Part shown: positions 1 to 7,718 of the stretch, piece after piece
Position numbering within the stretch: the stretch's first letter is position 1
Layout: each line of letters begins with the position of its first letter
NCBI GenBank assembly: GCA_902835305.1
Contig: CADFMD010000001.1
Coordinates: forward strand, 1 to 64,000
Source of the DNA: Coriobacteriaceae bacterium
GTDB taxonomy: Bacteria; Actinomycetota; Coriobacteriia; Coriobacteriales; Coriobacteriaceae
Length of the DNA stretch: 64,000 bases
Direction of reading: 5' to 3'
Made by a program: the position numbers and the translations under genes
The notes under the pieces: model-generated
Databases searched by the model: none
Seen by the model: only the letters and a program-made list of their open reading frames with translations
What the model was told of the DNA's origin: nothing

Positions 1-19
1 CGTCTGATGACTTGAAGAA

Positions 20-49
20 GGGGGAGGCCTCGCGGCCTCCCCCTTTTTT
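20..49 (+). terminator. Rho-independent terminator of the gene upstream of the window
   Basis: A perfect 10-bp G+C-rich stem (20-29 with 34-43) with a TCGC loop is followed by six T residues, and an A-rich stretch precedes it. It closes a gene left of the window. In actinobacteria the neighbour of coaE is commonly rpsA, but that gene cannot be seen here. Confidence 0.9.
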
Positions 50-176
50 GCGTTTGATAGAGAGCTGTAATACAAGAACTTGCCTTCGATTAGCTTGTCT
101 TACTGTTTGGCTGTATTTTGAGTCCTTCTTTTCTATTTGCGCGATAATAACTCCCATTGGCGTAAGGGAGGACTTG

Positions 177-818
177 ATGTTTACCGTTTTTGTCTTGGGC
201 AATATTGCTTCGGGTAAGTCGACTGCCTGCCGCTATCTCGAATCTCATGGCGCCATGCTTATCGATCTGGATGAGCTTGCCAAATCGCTGTATGTGCCAG
301 GCTCCGATATCGTCAATGCCCTCGCGGAAGAATTCGGTTGGGACATTCTGGACGGGGAGGGTGGCATTCGCCGCAATGTCCTCGCTGCTCGAGCTTTCGC
401 CTCTCCTGATACAGTTGCGCGGCTCAATGACATCGTTCATCCGGTTCTCATCGAGCAACTTTCGCTGAGGATTCTCGACCCTGTTTGCTGCACGGTTTCG
501 TCCCCCCGTTATCCCTTTGCGGTTGTCGAGGTTTCTGCCCCGACTGGTTTTGAGGATGCTTTTGGCCTGGCTGATGAAATTCTGGTTATCAGCGCTCCTT
601 TAGCAGTTCGTCGTGAGCGCGCCATTCATCGTGGTATGGAGCCTTCTGATTTTGATGCTCGCTCTGCATGCCAACCTGATGAGGCTTCGCTTTGCCATCT
701 CGCTACGACGGTAATCGATAATGCGGCGGGCGACAACTCACTCCTTGAACAACTGGACGAATGGCTTGTGCGCCATGGCTTCGGGGATGTAGCGGATAAG
801 GAGGAGGCCGATGCCTAG
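177..818 (+). CDS. coaE: Dephospho-CoA kinase
   Basis: Catalyses the last step of coenzyme A synthesis, ATP-dependent phosphorylation of the 3'-OH of dephospho-CoA in the cytoplasm. The 213-residue product has the usual family length. It opens with the P-loop GNIASGKST (residues 8-16) and continues with the LIDLDELAK stretch typical of CoaE. The frame is open further upstream, into the preceding terminator, but the ATG at 177 is chosen because AAGGGAGG lies 5 nt before it and the P-loop starts immediately after. The stop overlaps the start of the transglycosylase gene by 8 bp, so the two genes are probably translationally coupled. The coaE-uvrB neighbourhood is common in actinobacteria. Confidence 0.93.
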   Translation: MFTVFVLGNIASGKSTACRYLESHGAMLIDLDELAKSLYVPGSDIVNALAEEFGWDILDGEGGIRRNVLAARAFASPDTVARLNDIVHPVLIEQLSLRILDPVCCTVSSPRYPFAVVEVSAPTGFEDAFGLADEILVISAPLAVRRERAIHRGMEPSDFDARSACQPDEASLCHLATTVIDNAAGDNSLLEQLDEWLVRHGFGDVADKEEADA

Positions 819-1392
819 GACACGTTTCTTTACGTGGTATCGCGTGGCGCCACTTGCCGTTGTGTTCGTCTTTGGCCTTGTTTCGCTCGTCTACTCGTAT
901 GCTCCTGCCGCCTTTTTTAAGCCTTTGTATCCGATTGACCATGAGTCGTACGTAAAGCAATCGAGCATCTCGCACAATCTTGATCCGTATCTGGTGTGTG
1001 CTGTCATAAAGTCGGAATCGAATTGGGATCCCGAGGCTGAGTCGAATCAAGGCGCTCAGGGATTGATGCAGCTGATGCCCGAGACTGCCCAGGATATGAT
1101 TGCCAAGGGTCTTGTCGATGGTAGCGAGTATTCAGCCGACAACCTTAACGATCCCGCTACGAACATCGAGTTTGGCTGTGCGTATCTTTCGTATCTTCTA
1201 ACGTATTTTAACGGGTCGACTGACAGTGCCATTGCCGCCTATAACGCCGGCATGGGCAATGTCGACGGATGGGCGCAGCAGAGCACCTCGCTTCATAATG
1301 CAATCACCTTTCCCGAGACGCAGGCGTATCTGATTCGTGTCAATAATGCCTGGGTTCGCTACAAGACCCTTTATCCCGATCGGTTCGTATAG
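811..1392 (+). CDS. Membrane-anchored lytic transglycosylase (SLT domain)
   Basis: Probably a peptidoglycan lytic transglycosylase that cleaves the MurNAc-GlcNAc bond with formation of 1,6-anhydroMurNAc. The 193-residue protein has one N-terminal hydrophobic segment (about residues 11-30, a membrane anchor or uncleaved signal) and then an SLT/goose-lysozyme-like domain (about 45-175). KSESNWDP places the expected catalytic Glu at residue 69, followed by the family motif GLMQLMPETA and, further on, AIAAYNAG. The start at 811 lies inside the end of coaE and has an AGGAGG ribosome-binding site. The specific role (cell division, elongation or assembly of an envelope structure) cannot be read from the sequence. 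Confidence 0.9.
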   Translation: MPRTRFFTWYRVAPLAVVFVFGLVSLVYSYAPAAFFKPLYPIDHESYVKQSSISHNLDPYLVCAVIKSESNWDPEAESNQGAQGLMQLMPETAQDMIAKGLVDGSEYSADNLNDPATNIEFGCAYLSYLLTYFNGSTDSAIAAYNAGMGNVDGWAQQSTSLHNAITFPETQAYLIRVNNAWVRYKTLYPDRFV

Positions 1393-1443
1393 GACTATGC
1401 CTGCCGCCTGCGTATACTGCAGATATATGAGTTAGGAGTATCC

Positions 1444-3684
1444 ATGGCGGAATTTGAAGTTGAACGTGTTGGAGGAGAACTCAAACGTTTTGGCGTTGAG
1501 GGCTCTGAGGTGCCGTTTAAGGTCGTGTCCCCATACGAGCCCGCTGGTTCCCAGCCCAAGGCCATTGAGTCGCTTGTGCAGGGCGTAAGGGACGGAGATC
1601 GCTATCAGGTTTTGCTGGGCGTGACTGGTTCGGGCAAGACCTTCACGATGGCTAAGACTATTGAGGCCCTGGGGAAGCCGACGCTGGTTATGGCTCCCAA
1701 TAAAACGCTTGCCGCTCAGCTCGCGAGCGAGCTCAAGGAATTCTTCCCTAACAACGCCGTGGTCTATTTTGTGTCGTACTACGATTACTATCAGCCCGAG
1801 GCATATGTACCGCAGAGTGATACGTATATCGAGAAAGACTCCTCGATTAACGAAGAGGTCGAGATGCTGCGCCATCAGGCGACGGCATCGCTGCTATCTC
1901 GACGCGATGTGATCGTCGTCGCATCGGTCTCGTGTATCTATGGCATTGGCTCCCCCGAGGACTATGCGGGTCTGGCTCCAAACGTCGACAAGAAGGTGCC
2001 GCTCGAGCGCGATGACTTTATTCATGCACTGATCGACATTCAATATGATCGCAATGACTATGACCTGGCGCGCGGCACGTTCCGCGTGCGCGGCGATGTT
2101 GTCGACGTGTATCCGCCTTATGCCGAGCATCCGTTGCGGTTTGAGTTCTTTGGTGACGAGGTCGAGCTTATTGCTGAGATCGATGAGGTCACCGGCGAGA
2201 TGATTCGTGAGTACGAGGCCATCCCCGTATGGCCGGCATCCCACTACGTGACTGAGAAACCCAAGGTCAAGGCCGCTCTGAAATCGATCAGCGAAGAGTG
2301 CGAGAAGCGCGTGGCGGAGCTCAAGGCAACCGACAAGTTGCTCGAGGCGCAGCGTCTGCAGCAGCGCACCGATTATGATCTTGAGATGCTCGAGACGATG
2401 GGTTTTTGCAACGGCATCGAGAACTACTCGCGTCATCTGGACGGTCGCAAGCCGGGTGAGCCGCCGTTTACCCTGATCGATTACTTTCCTAAGGACATGC
2501 TCTGCATCATCGATGAGAGCCATGTGACGGTTCCGCAGATTCGCGGCATGCACGAAGGTGACCGCTCGCGTAAGGTGACGCTGGTGGAGCATGGTTTTCG
2601 CCTGCCCTCGGCGCTCGATAACCGCCCGCTTCGTTTCGATGAGTTTGAGGCAAGGATCCCCCAGTTTATCTATGTTTCGGCCACGCCGGGCGACTACGAG
2701 CTGCGGGTGAGCCAGAACGACGTTGAGCAGATTATTCGTCCGACCGGCCTGCTCGACCCCAAGATCGATGTGCGTCCGGTTCGTGGGCAGATTGACGATC
2801 TTGAGGACGAGATTCGCGAGCGCGTTGCCCGCAAAGAGCGCGTGCTGGTGACCACGTTGACCAAACGCATGGCCGAGGACCTGACCGACCATCTGCTTGA
2901 TGCGGGCATTAAGGTCAATTACATGCACTCCGATACGGCGACGATGGACCGTGTCGAGATCCTGCGAACGCTGCGCGAGGGCAAGATCGATGTTCTCGTT
3001 GGCATCAACCTGCTCCGCGAGGGTCTAGACCTTCCCGAGGTCTCGCTGGTGGCAATTCTCGACGCTGACAAGGAAGGCTTCTTGCGCAACCGCCGTTCGT
3101 TGATTCAGACGATTGGCCGCGCGGCCCGTAACGCCGACGGCGAGGTCATCATGTATGCAGACGTTGTGACCGATTCGATGAAAGAAGCCATCGAGGAGAC
3201 GCGGCGCCGTCGCGAGATTCAGATGGCATATAACGAAGAGCATGGCATTGTGCCCAAGACGGTGCGCAAGGCCATCAACGACATTTCAAGTTTTATTGCC
3301 GAGGCCGAAAAAACCGTGGGTTCCAAGGGGCGCTCGAAGGGCGACTCTCTTGGTCATGGCGCATTCTATACGCCCGATGAGTCGGGCGAGGGCGGCGTGC
3401 CGGAAACGGTGGCACCCGAGCAGACACTTGCGGAGCAGTTGGAAGAGCTACCGCATGACGAGCTTGTCCGGATCGTCGAAACCATGGAAGAGGATATGCG
3501 CAACGCTTCTGCTGCCATGGACTTTGAGGAGGCGGCGCGCCTGCGCGATGCCGTCGTTCAGATTCGGGCGATGCTCGAGGGTGCGTCTGAGGACGAGACG
3601 ATCGAGCGCTTACGTTCGCAGGCCCGCAAGGGTTCCACGTTCGCATCGGGCAGAAAACGCCAGGGTGCACGGTTTAAGAAATAG
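1444..3684 (+). CDS. uvrB: Excinuclease ABC subunit B
   Basis: DNA-damage-verifying helicase-like subunit of nucleotide excision repair. UvrA loads it and UvrC then makes the incisions. The 746-residue protein has Walker A GVTGSGKT (about residues 59-66), the beta-hairpin region with YYDYYQPEAYVP used for strand insertion, SATPGDYEL, helicase motifs ending in QTIGRAARN, and a C-terminal UVR motif (DFEEAARLRDAV) that contacts UvrC. It is longer than the usual 660-700 residues because of a short N-terminal extension and a Gly/Ser-rich linker before the UVR motif. ATG 1444 has TAGGAG 6 nt upstream. uvrA and uvrC lie 6-16 kb downstream. No LexA box was seen before this gene. Confidence 0.98.
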   Translation: MAEFEVERVGGELKRFGVEGSEVPFKVVSPYEPAGSQPKAIESLVQGVRDGDRYQVLLGVTGSGKTFTMAKTIEALGKPTLVMAPNKTLAAQLASELKEFFPNNAVVYFVSYYDYYQPEAYVPQSDTYIEKDSSINEEVEMLRHQATASLLSRRDVIVVASVSCIYGIGSPEDYAGLAPNVDKKVPLERDDFIHALIDIQYDRNDYDLARGTFRVRGDVVDVYPPYAEHPLRFEFFGDEVELIAEIDEVTGEMIREYEAIPVWPASHYVTEKPKVKAALKSISEECEKRVAELKATDKLLEAQRLQQRTDYDLEMLETMGFCNGIENYSRHLDGRKPGEPPFTLIDYFPKDMLCIIDESHVTVPQIRGMHEGDRSRKVTLVEHGFRLPSALDNRPLRFDEFEARIPQFIYVSATPGDYELRVSQNDVEQIIRPTGLLDPKIDVRPVRGQIDDLEDEIRERVARKERVLVTTLTKRMAEDLTDHLLDAGIKVNYMHSDTATMDRVEILRTLREGKIDVLVGINLLREGLDLPEVSLVAILDADKEGFLRNRRSLIQTIGRAARNADGEVIMYADVVTDSMKEAIEETRRRREIQMAYNEEHGIVPKTVRKAINDISSFIAEAEKTVGSKGRSKGDSLGHGAFYTPDESGEGGVPETVAPEQTLAEQLEELPHDELVRIVETMEEDMRNASAAMDFEEAARLRDAVVQIRAMLEGASEDETIERLRSQARKGSTFASGRKRQGARFKK

Positions 3685-3688
3685 CGAA

Positions 3689-3730
3689 CAGGTCCCGAGT
3701 TCCCTGTGGAGCTCGGGGCCTGTATCTTTT
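3689..3730. terminator. Terminator between convergent uvrB and flavoprotein genes
   Basis: An inverted repeat (3689-3700 with 3711-3722, one wobble pair) is followed by TATCTTTT on the plus strand. It lies between the uvrB stop and the stop of the convergent flavoprotein gene and could serve both directions, although the minus-strand T-tract is poor. Confidence 0.7.
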
Positions 3731-3749
3731 GCGCGCTGGAATTCGTGCG

Positions 3750-5390
3750 CTAGAGGTCTGCGATCAGGGCTTCGGCACAACGGATGCCGTCGGTGGCCGC
3801 ACTCATGATGCCGCCGGCATATCCAGCTCCCTCACCACAAGGGTAGAGGCCCGGGGTCGACACGGCATGGCACGATCGGTCTCGGGTGACAGTGACCGGT
3901 GAGCTCGAACGAGTCTCCACGCCGGTAAGAACGGCATCGGGGCGGTCGTAGCCTCGTAGCTTTTTTCCGAGTAGGGGAAGTCCCAGGCGGAGCGACTCGA
4001 CGATATGCTGCGGCAGAGCTTCGTCAATTGCCGTCCAGGTCACACCGAGCGGATATGTGGGCTTAACCTTTCCGGGTGTCTTGCTGGCGCGTCCTGCGAG
4101 GAAATCTCCGACGAGCTGTGCCGGTGCGTTCCAGTTGGAACCGCCCAGGCGATAGGCGGCCGCCTCGCAGGTACGCTGGAGCTCGATGCCGGCGAGCGGG
4201 TCATCGTTGGGAAGGTCCTCAGGCGTGACGTTAACGAGCAGGGCGGCATTTGCGTTGCGCCCGTCGCGGGCATTGAGACTGGCCCCGTTGACGCACAGAT
4301 GGCACGGTTCTGAAGAGGCGGCAACAACCTGTCCGCCGGGGCACATGCAAAACGAGAACACGCTGCGGCCGTTGGGAAGATGGGCGACGAGCTTGTAAGG
4401 GGCCGCCCCGAGCGCTGGATGTCCCGCCGAGGCTCCATATTGGGCTCGGTCGATGTCGCACTGCGGATGCTCGATGCGAACGCCCATGGCAAAGGTCTTT
4501 TGTGCGAGGGCCACGTTGTGGTCCTTAAGGAGCTCAAAAATATCGCGAGCAGAATGCCCGCAGGCGAGGATGAGGTGCTTTGTCTCGATTGGCTCGCAAG
4601 CGGCGTCTTGGAACGATTGGACATCAATACCGGTGATGGCGCCAGACGCGTCGATGTGTATGTCGACGAGCTTTGTTCGATAACGGACGACACCTCCGAG
4701 CTGCTCGATGCGCTGGGATATAGCGGTGACAACCTTGGGAAGGATGTCGGAGCCAATGTGCGGCTTGGCATCCCACAGAATATCGCGGGGCGCACCCGCC
4801 TCGACGAAGGTTTCGAGGATAAGGCGATGGGCGGGATTTTTGGTTCCCGTATTGAGCTTGCCGTCCGAGAAAGTCCCCGCGCCGCCCAGGCCAAACTGGA
4901 TATTGCTCTCGGGGTCGAGGATGCGCTCCTTTAGAAAGAGGTCGATCGCCTGCGAGCGGCGAAATGCCGGGTCGCCGCGCTCGATGAGCAAGGGCTTAAG
5001 ACCTGCTTCGGCGAGCGTAAGCGCAGCGAAAAGGCCGGCGCATCCGGCGCCGACAACGACAGGGCGTTCTTGAGGTGCGTCGGAGGCGGGGGAGGGGAAT
5101 GAAGGCTCATCGTCTTCTATCGCGCGTACGCGTGAGCGGTCACGCTCGGCAACGCTGTCGACCGCTTCTCGCTCGAGGTGGGGACTAGTCAGCTCAACAC
5201 GAAAGCTCAGGATAAAATGGACGTCTCGTTTTTTGCGAGCGTCGATTGACTTGCGGTGGAGCTCGATGGACTTGATCTCGGAGTCCTTGCAACGTAGGAC
5301 GCGCTTGGCGACTCGCTTGCCAACAATGAGACAGGCATTTTCATCGCCGGCTTCATTGAGCGACGCGTTGACTTGGGTGATTTCAATCAT
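3750..5390 (-). CDS. Uncharacterised FAD-dependent dehydrogenase (COG2509-type)
   Basis: A large flavoprotein of unknown substrate, 546 residues. A roughly 85-residue N-terminal domain precedes a Rossmann dinucleotide-binding motif, VVVGAGCAGLFAAL, followed by LLIERG, which marks the FAD ADP moiety site. The C-terminal FAD contact PCGEGAGYAGGIMSAATDG is typical of this family. The start at 5390 (MIEITQVN) is chosen over upstream in-frame codons because GGAGA lies a few bases before it. It follows another flavoprotein gene and mrp on the same strand, so the three may be co-transcribed, though a hairpin separates it from its upstream neighbour. The reaction is unknown; only the cofactor can be inferred. 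Confidence 0.85.
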   Translation of the reverse strand: MIEITQVNASLNEAGDENACLIVGKRVAKRVLRCKDSEIKSIELHRKSIDARKKRDVHFILSFRVELTSPHLEREAVDSVAERDRSRVRAIEDDEPSFPSPASDAPQERPVVVGAGCAGLFAALTLAEAGLKPLLIERGDPAFRRSQAIDLFLKERILDPESNIQFGLGGAGTFSDGKLNTGTKNPAHRLILETFVEAGAPRDILWDAKPHIGSDILPKVVTAISQRIEQLGGVVRYRTKLVDIHIDASGAITGIDVQSFQDAACEPIETKHLILACGHSARDIFELLKDHNVALAQKTFAMGVRIEHPQCDIDRAQYGASAGHPALGAAPYKLVAHLPNGRSVFSFCMCPGGQVVAASSEPCHLCVNGASLNARDGRNANAALLVNVTPEDLPNDDPLAGIELQRTCEAAAYRLGGSNWNAPAQLVGDFLAGRASKTPGKVKPTYPLGVTWTAIDEALPQHIVESLRLGLPLLGKKLRGYDRPDAVLTGVETRSSSPVTVTRDRSCHAVSTPGLYPCGEGAGYAGGIMSAATDGIRCAEALIADL

Positions 5391-5416
5391 CGAGGTCTCC
5401 TTAGAGGCAAGAAAGA

Positions 5417-5440
5417 GGCCGTCCGGTATCCCAGACGGCC
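5417..5440 (-). terminator. Hairpin between the two flavoprotein genes
   Basis: A 7-bp GGCCGTC/GACGGCC stem lies downstream of the BaiN-like gene (minus strand) and is followed by the weak pyrimidine stretch TCTTTCTT. It may be a terminator or attenuator. The downstream flavoprotein RBS begins about 20 nt later. Confidence 0.45.
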
Positions 5441-5470
5441 CGAATGCGTTTTTGATTATAGACTGCGCGG

Positions 5471-6742
5471 CTACAGGCTGCTTGCAGCGCGAATGCCCGA
5501 GATCCAGGCCCACGCAAGGTTAAAGCCTCCGCAATCGGCGTCGATGTCGAGCGCTTCACCGCAGACGTAAAGCGGGGCGTCGACAACGCTGTGCGCGCGT
5601 AGGCTGGGTATTGAGATGCTCTCGACAGATATGCCACCACGCGTGACCTGCGCTGAGCGCTCCTCGGCTGTTCCCTCGACGAGCAACTTAAAGTGTTTGA
5701 GGATCGAGACCAGGTGGATGACATCGTTGGAGCCTGGATGGCACTGCTCGAACGTTGTGCAGACGACGCGGGAGAGTTGCGGGGCGAGCATGCCGTCGAG
5801 CCAACGGGGATCGCGGGGCGAAAAGCCGCCGAGCAGCTCAACGCGCCGGTTGAGCATATCGAGCAACTCGTCTTTGGAGAGGTCGGGGAAAACGTCGAGC
5901 AGGATCGTATTGCCGTGCTGGATACGACGAGAGAGGTTGAAGACAGCGACGCCTGAGATACCGAAGGTTCGAAACAGCACTTCACCGTCTTCGTGCCAGA
6001 GCTCATTATGATTGTGGGCGAGCGTCAAGCGGGCACGGACGCGCAGGCCATCCAACGTCTTGAGTGCCGCCCGATCGCCAACGACCGTTGCCGATACGGG
6101 GCAGAGGATGGGGCGCAGCGAAGTGAGGGGGAGGCGAAACGTATCGGCGATACCGGTGGGGTTGCCGCCCGTAGCGATAATTACGGCATGTGCCTGCAGG
6201 GCCTCGTTCTTGCGAGGGACATCGGCGAGCGATTTCCGAAGCGAGCGGAGCTCCGATTTTCGGTTATCGTGCTTTTTTGCCTTGAGCGCCCGCGCTGGAC
6301 GGTCTATTTGGAGTGTCCAGCCTTCGGAAGCTTTGTGCGCCGAGGCAACGTTGGCTCCGCAGATTAAGGTGATACCTAGGCGGTCGCAAGCGTTGAGAAG
6401 TGCGTCGCGCACCGATTCGGCGCGAAGGGAGCGCGGGTACAGCCGGCCTTCCTCGGAGGTTGTCATGATGCCCAGCGAGGAGAAGAAACCCATAAGCTCT
6501 TGTTCGGGCTGGGGGCCCATGACGGATTCGACGAATGCGGGGTGGTTATACCGCTGAGGATCAATCGATTCGTTGGAGAGGTTGCAACGGCCGTTACCGG
6601 TCGCAAGGAGCTTGAGGCCGCAGGCGACATCGCGCTCAACGATGCAGACGCTTTTGCCAGCGCGTGCGGCCGTAATGGCGGCGGCGAGGCCTGAAGCCCC
6701 GCCGCCGATTACCAAGACGTCATAGAGGGCGCTCGCGTTCAC
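5471..6742 (-). CDS. NAD(P)/FAD-dependent oxidoreductase, HI0933/YhiN/BaiN family
   Basis: Predicted cytoplasmic flavoprotein of 423 residues. The N-terminal FAD-binding motif is VLVIGGGASGLAAAI, followed by VERD and the family signature LATGNGRCNLSN. The C-terminus has the flavin contact ALDIDADCGGFNLAWAWISG. Family members include the bile-acid-pathway protein BaiN, but most have no assigned substrate and none is inferred here. Translation starts at a GTG that directly abuts the TAA stop of mrp (no intervening base), which argues for translational coupling. The GAGG within the end of mrp may serve as the ribosome-binding site. Confidence 0.88.
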   Translation of the reverse strand: MNASALYDVLVIGGGASGLAAAITAARAGKSVCIVERDVACGLKLLATGNGRCNLSNESIDPQRYNHPAFVESVMGPQPEQELMGFFSSLGIMTTSEEGRLYPRSLRAESVRDALLNACDRLGITLICGANVASAHKASEGWTLQIDRPARALKAKKHDNRKSELRSLRKSLADVPRKNEALQAHAVIIATGGNPTGIADTFRLPLTSLRPILCPVSATVVGDRAALKTLDGLRVRARLTLAHNHNELWHEDGEVLFRTFGISGVAVFNLSRRIQHGNTILLDVFPDLSKDELLDMLNRRVELLGGFSPRDPRWLDGMLAPQLSRVVCTTFEQCHPGSNDVIHLVSILKHFKLLVEGTAEERSAQVTRGGISVESISIPSLRAHSVVDAPLYVCGEALDIDADCGGFNLAWAWISGIRAASSL

Positions 6743-7573
6743 TTAGGCCTCGTCTGTTTCGTGCGGGGTAATAGCCTCGACGGCAGAGACTGCCTTGGGC
6801 AACATGCCATCGGGCAGCGCGGTCTCGACCTCGCCCTTATCGCAGGCCTCGGCGAGTGCCGGATTAATGGGAAGCTGGCCCAAGATGTCGAGGTTATAGC
6901 GCTCTGCGACCTCGGGGAGCTTGCTCTTGCCAAAGACCTCGATTTTCTTGCCGCAGTCGGGGCACTCAATATAGCTCATGTTCTCGACAATGCCCAGAAT
7001 GGGGACGTTCATCTTCTCGGCCATGTTGACCGCCTTGGCGACGATCATCGAGACCAGATCCTGCGGGCTCGTGACGATGACGATGCCGTCGACCGGCAGC
7101 GACTGGAAGACGGTGAGCGCGACGTCGCCTGTTCCCGGAGGCATGTCGACCAGTAGGTAGTCGATGGGGCCCCACGAGGTCTCGCTCCAGAACTGCCTAA
7201 TGGCGCCTGCGATGACCGGACCGCGCCAAAGGACGGGGTCGGTCTCGTTTTGGAGCAGCAGGTTGGAGCTCATGACCTTGACGCCGTGCTCGGAGATTTC
7301 GGGCAGCATAAGGTTGCCAAGGGCATGGACGTGGCGTCCACTCATACCGAACATCTTGGGGATAGAGGGACCGGTGATGTCGGCATCGAGGACGCCGACT
7401 TTGTGGCCGTGACGGGCAAGCTCGGTGGCGATGGCACCGGTGACAAATGACTTGCCGACACCGCCCTTGCCGGAAAGCACGGCGATGACGCGCTTGACCT
7501 CGGACAGCGTGTTCTCCTCAAATTGCGACGGCGACGTTTGTCCGCCGGCGGCCTGTGCGTGTTCGCAACCCAT
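6743..7573 (-). CDS. mrp: Mrp/NBP35-type Fe-S cluster carrier ATPase
   Basis: P-loop ATPase of the Mrp/ApbC family, which binds and transfers Fe-S clusters to apo-proteins in the cytoplasm. The 276-residue protein has the deviant Walker A GKGGVGKS, the switch region DADITGPSIPKMFG, VDMPPGTGDVAL, and the C-terminal CPDCGKK (CxxC) pair that bridges the cluster in the dimer. The start at 7573 (MGCEHAQ) has AAGGAG a few bases upstream; in-frame codons further upstream lack such a site. The early Cys and His residues of the N-terminus may add a metal site, but this is a guess. It is upstream of and abuts the BaiN-like flavoprotein gene. Confidence 0.93.
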   Translation of the reverse strand: MGCEHAQAAGGQTSPSQFEENTLSEVKRVIAVLSGKGGVGKSFVTGAIATELARHGHKVGVLDADITGPSIPKMFGMSGRHVHALGNLMLPEISEHGVKVMSSNLLLQNETDPVLWRGPVIAGAIRQFWSETSWGPIDYLLVDMPPGTGDVALTVFQSLPVDGIVIVTSPQDLVSMIVAKAVNMAEKMNVPILGIVENMSYIECPDCGKKIEVFGKSKLPEVAERYNLDILGQLPINPALAEACDKGEVETALPDGMLPKAVSAVEAITPHETDEA

Positions 7574-7718
7574 GTATGACTCCTTTGTATATGCTGGGGC
7601 CGGGGCCCCGCGATGTGACACGAGCGTCATTGTACCCTCGTTTGCGAGCGGGAGTCATTTGCGATGCGTTTGGGCCGAGCGTGCTTGCAATACGATGGGC
7701 CCAAGCGAATGGGCGGGC

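Noticed and set aside
12..176. An upstream extension of the coaE frame.
   Set aside because: It would begin inside the upstream terminator, lacks a ribosome-binding site, and the P-loop sits at the correct distance from ATG 177.
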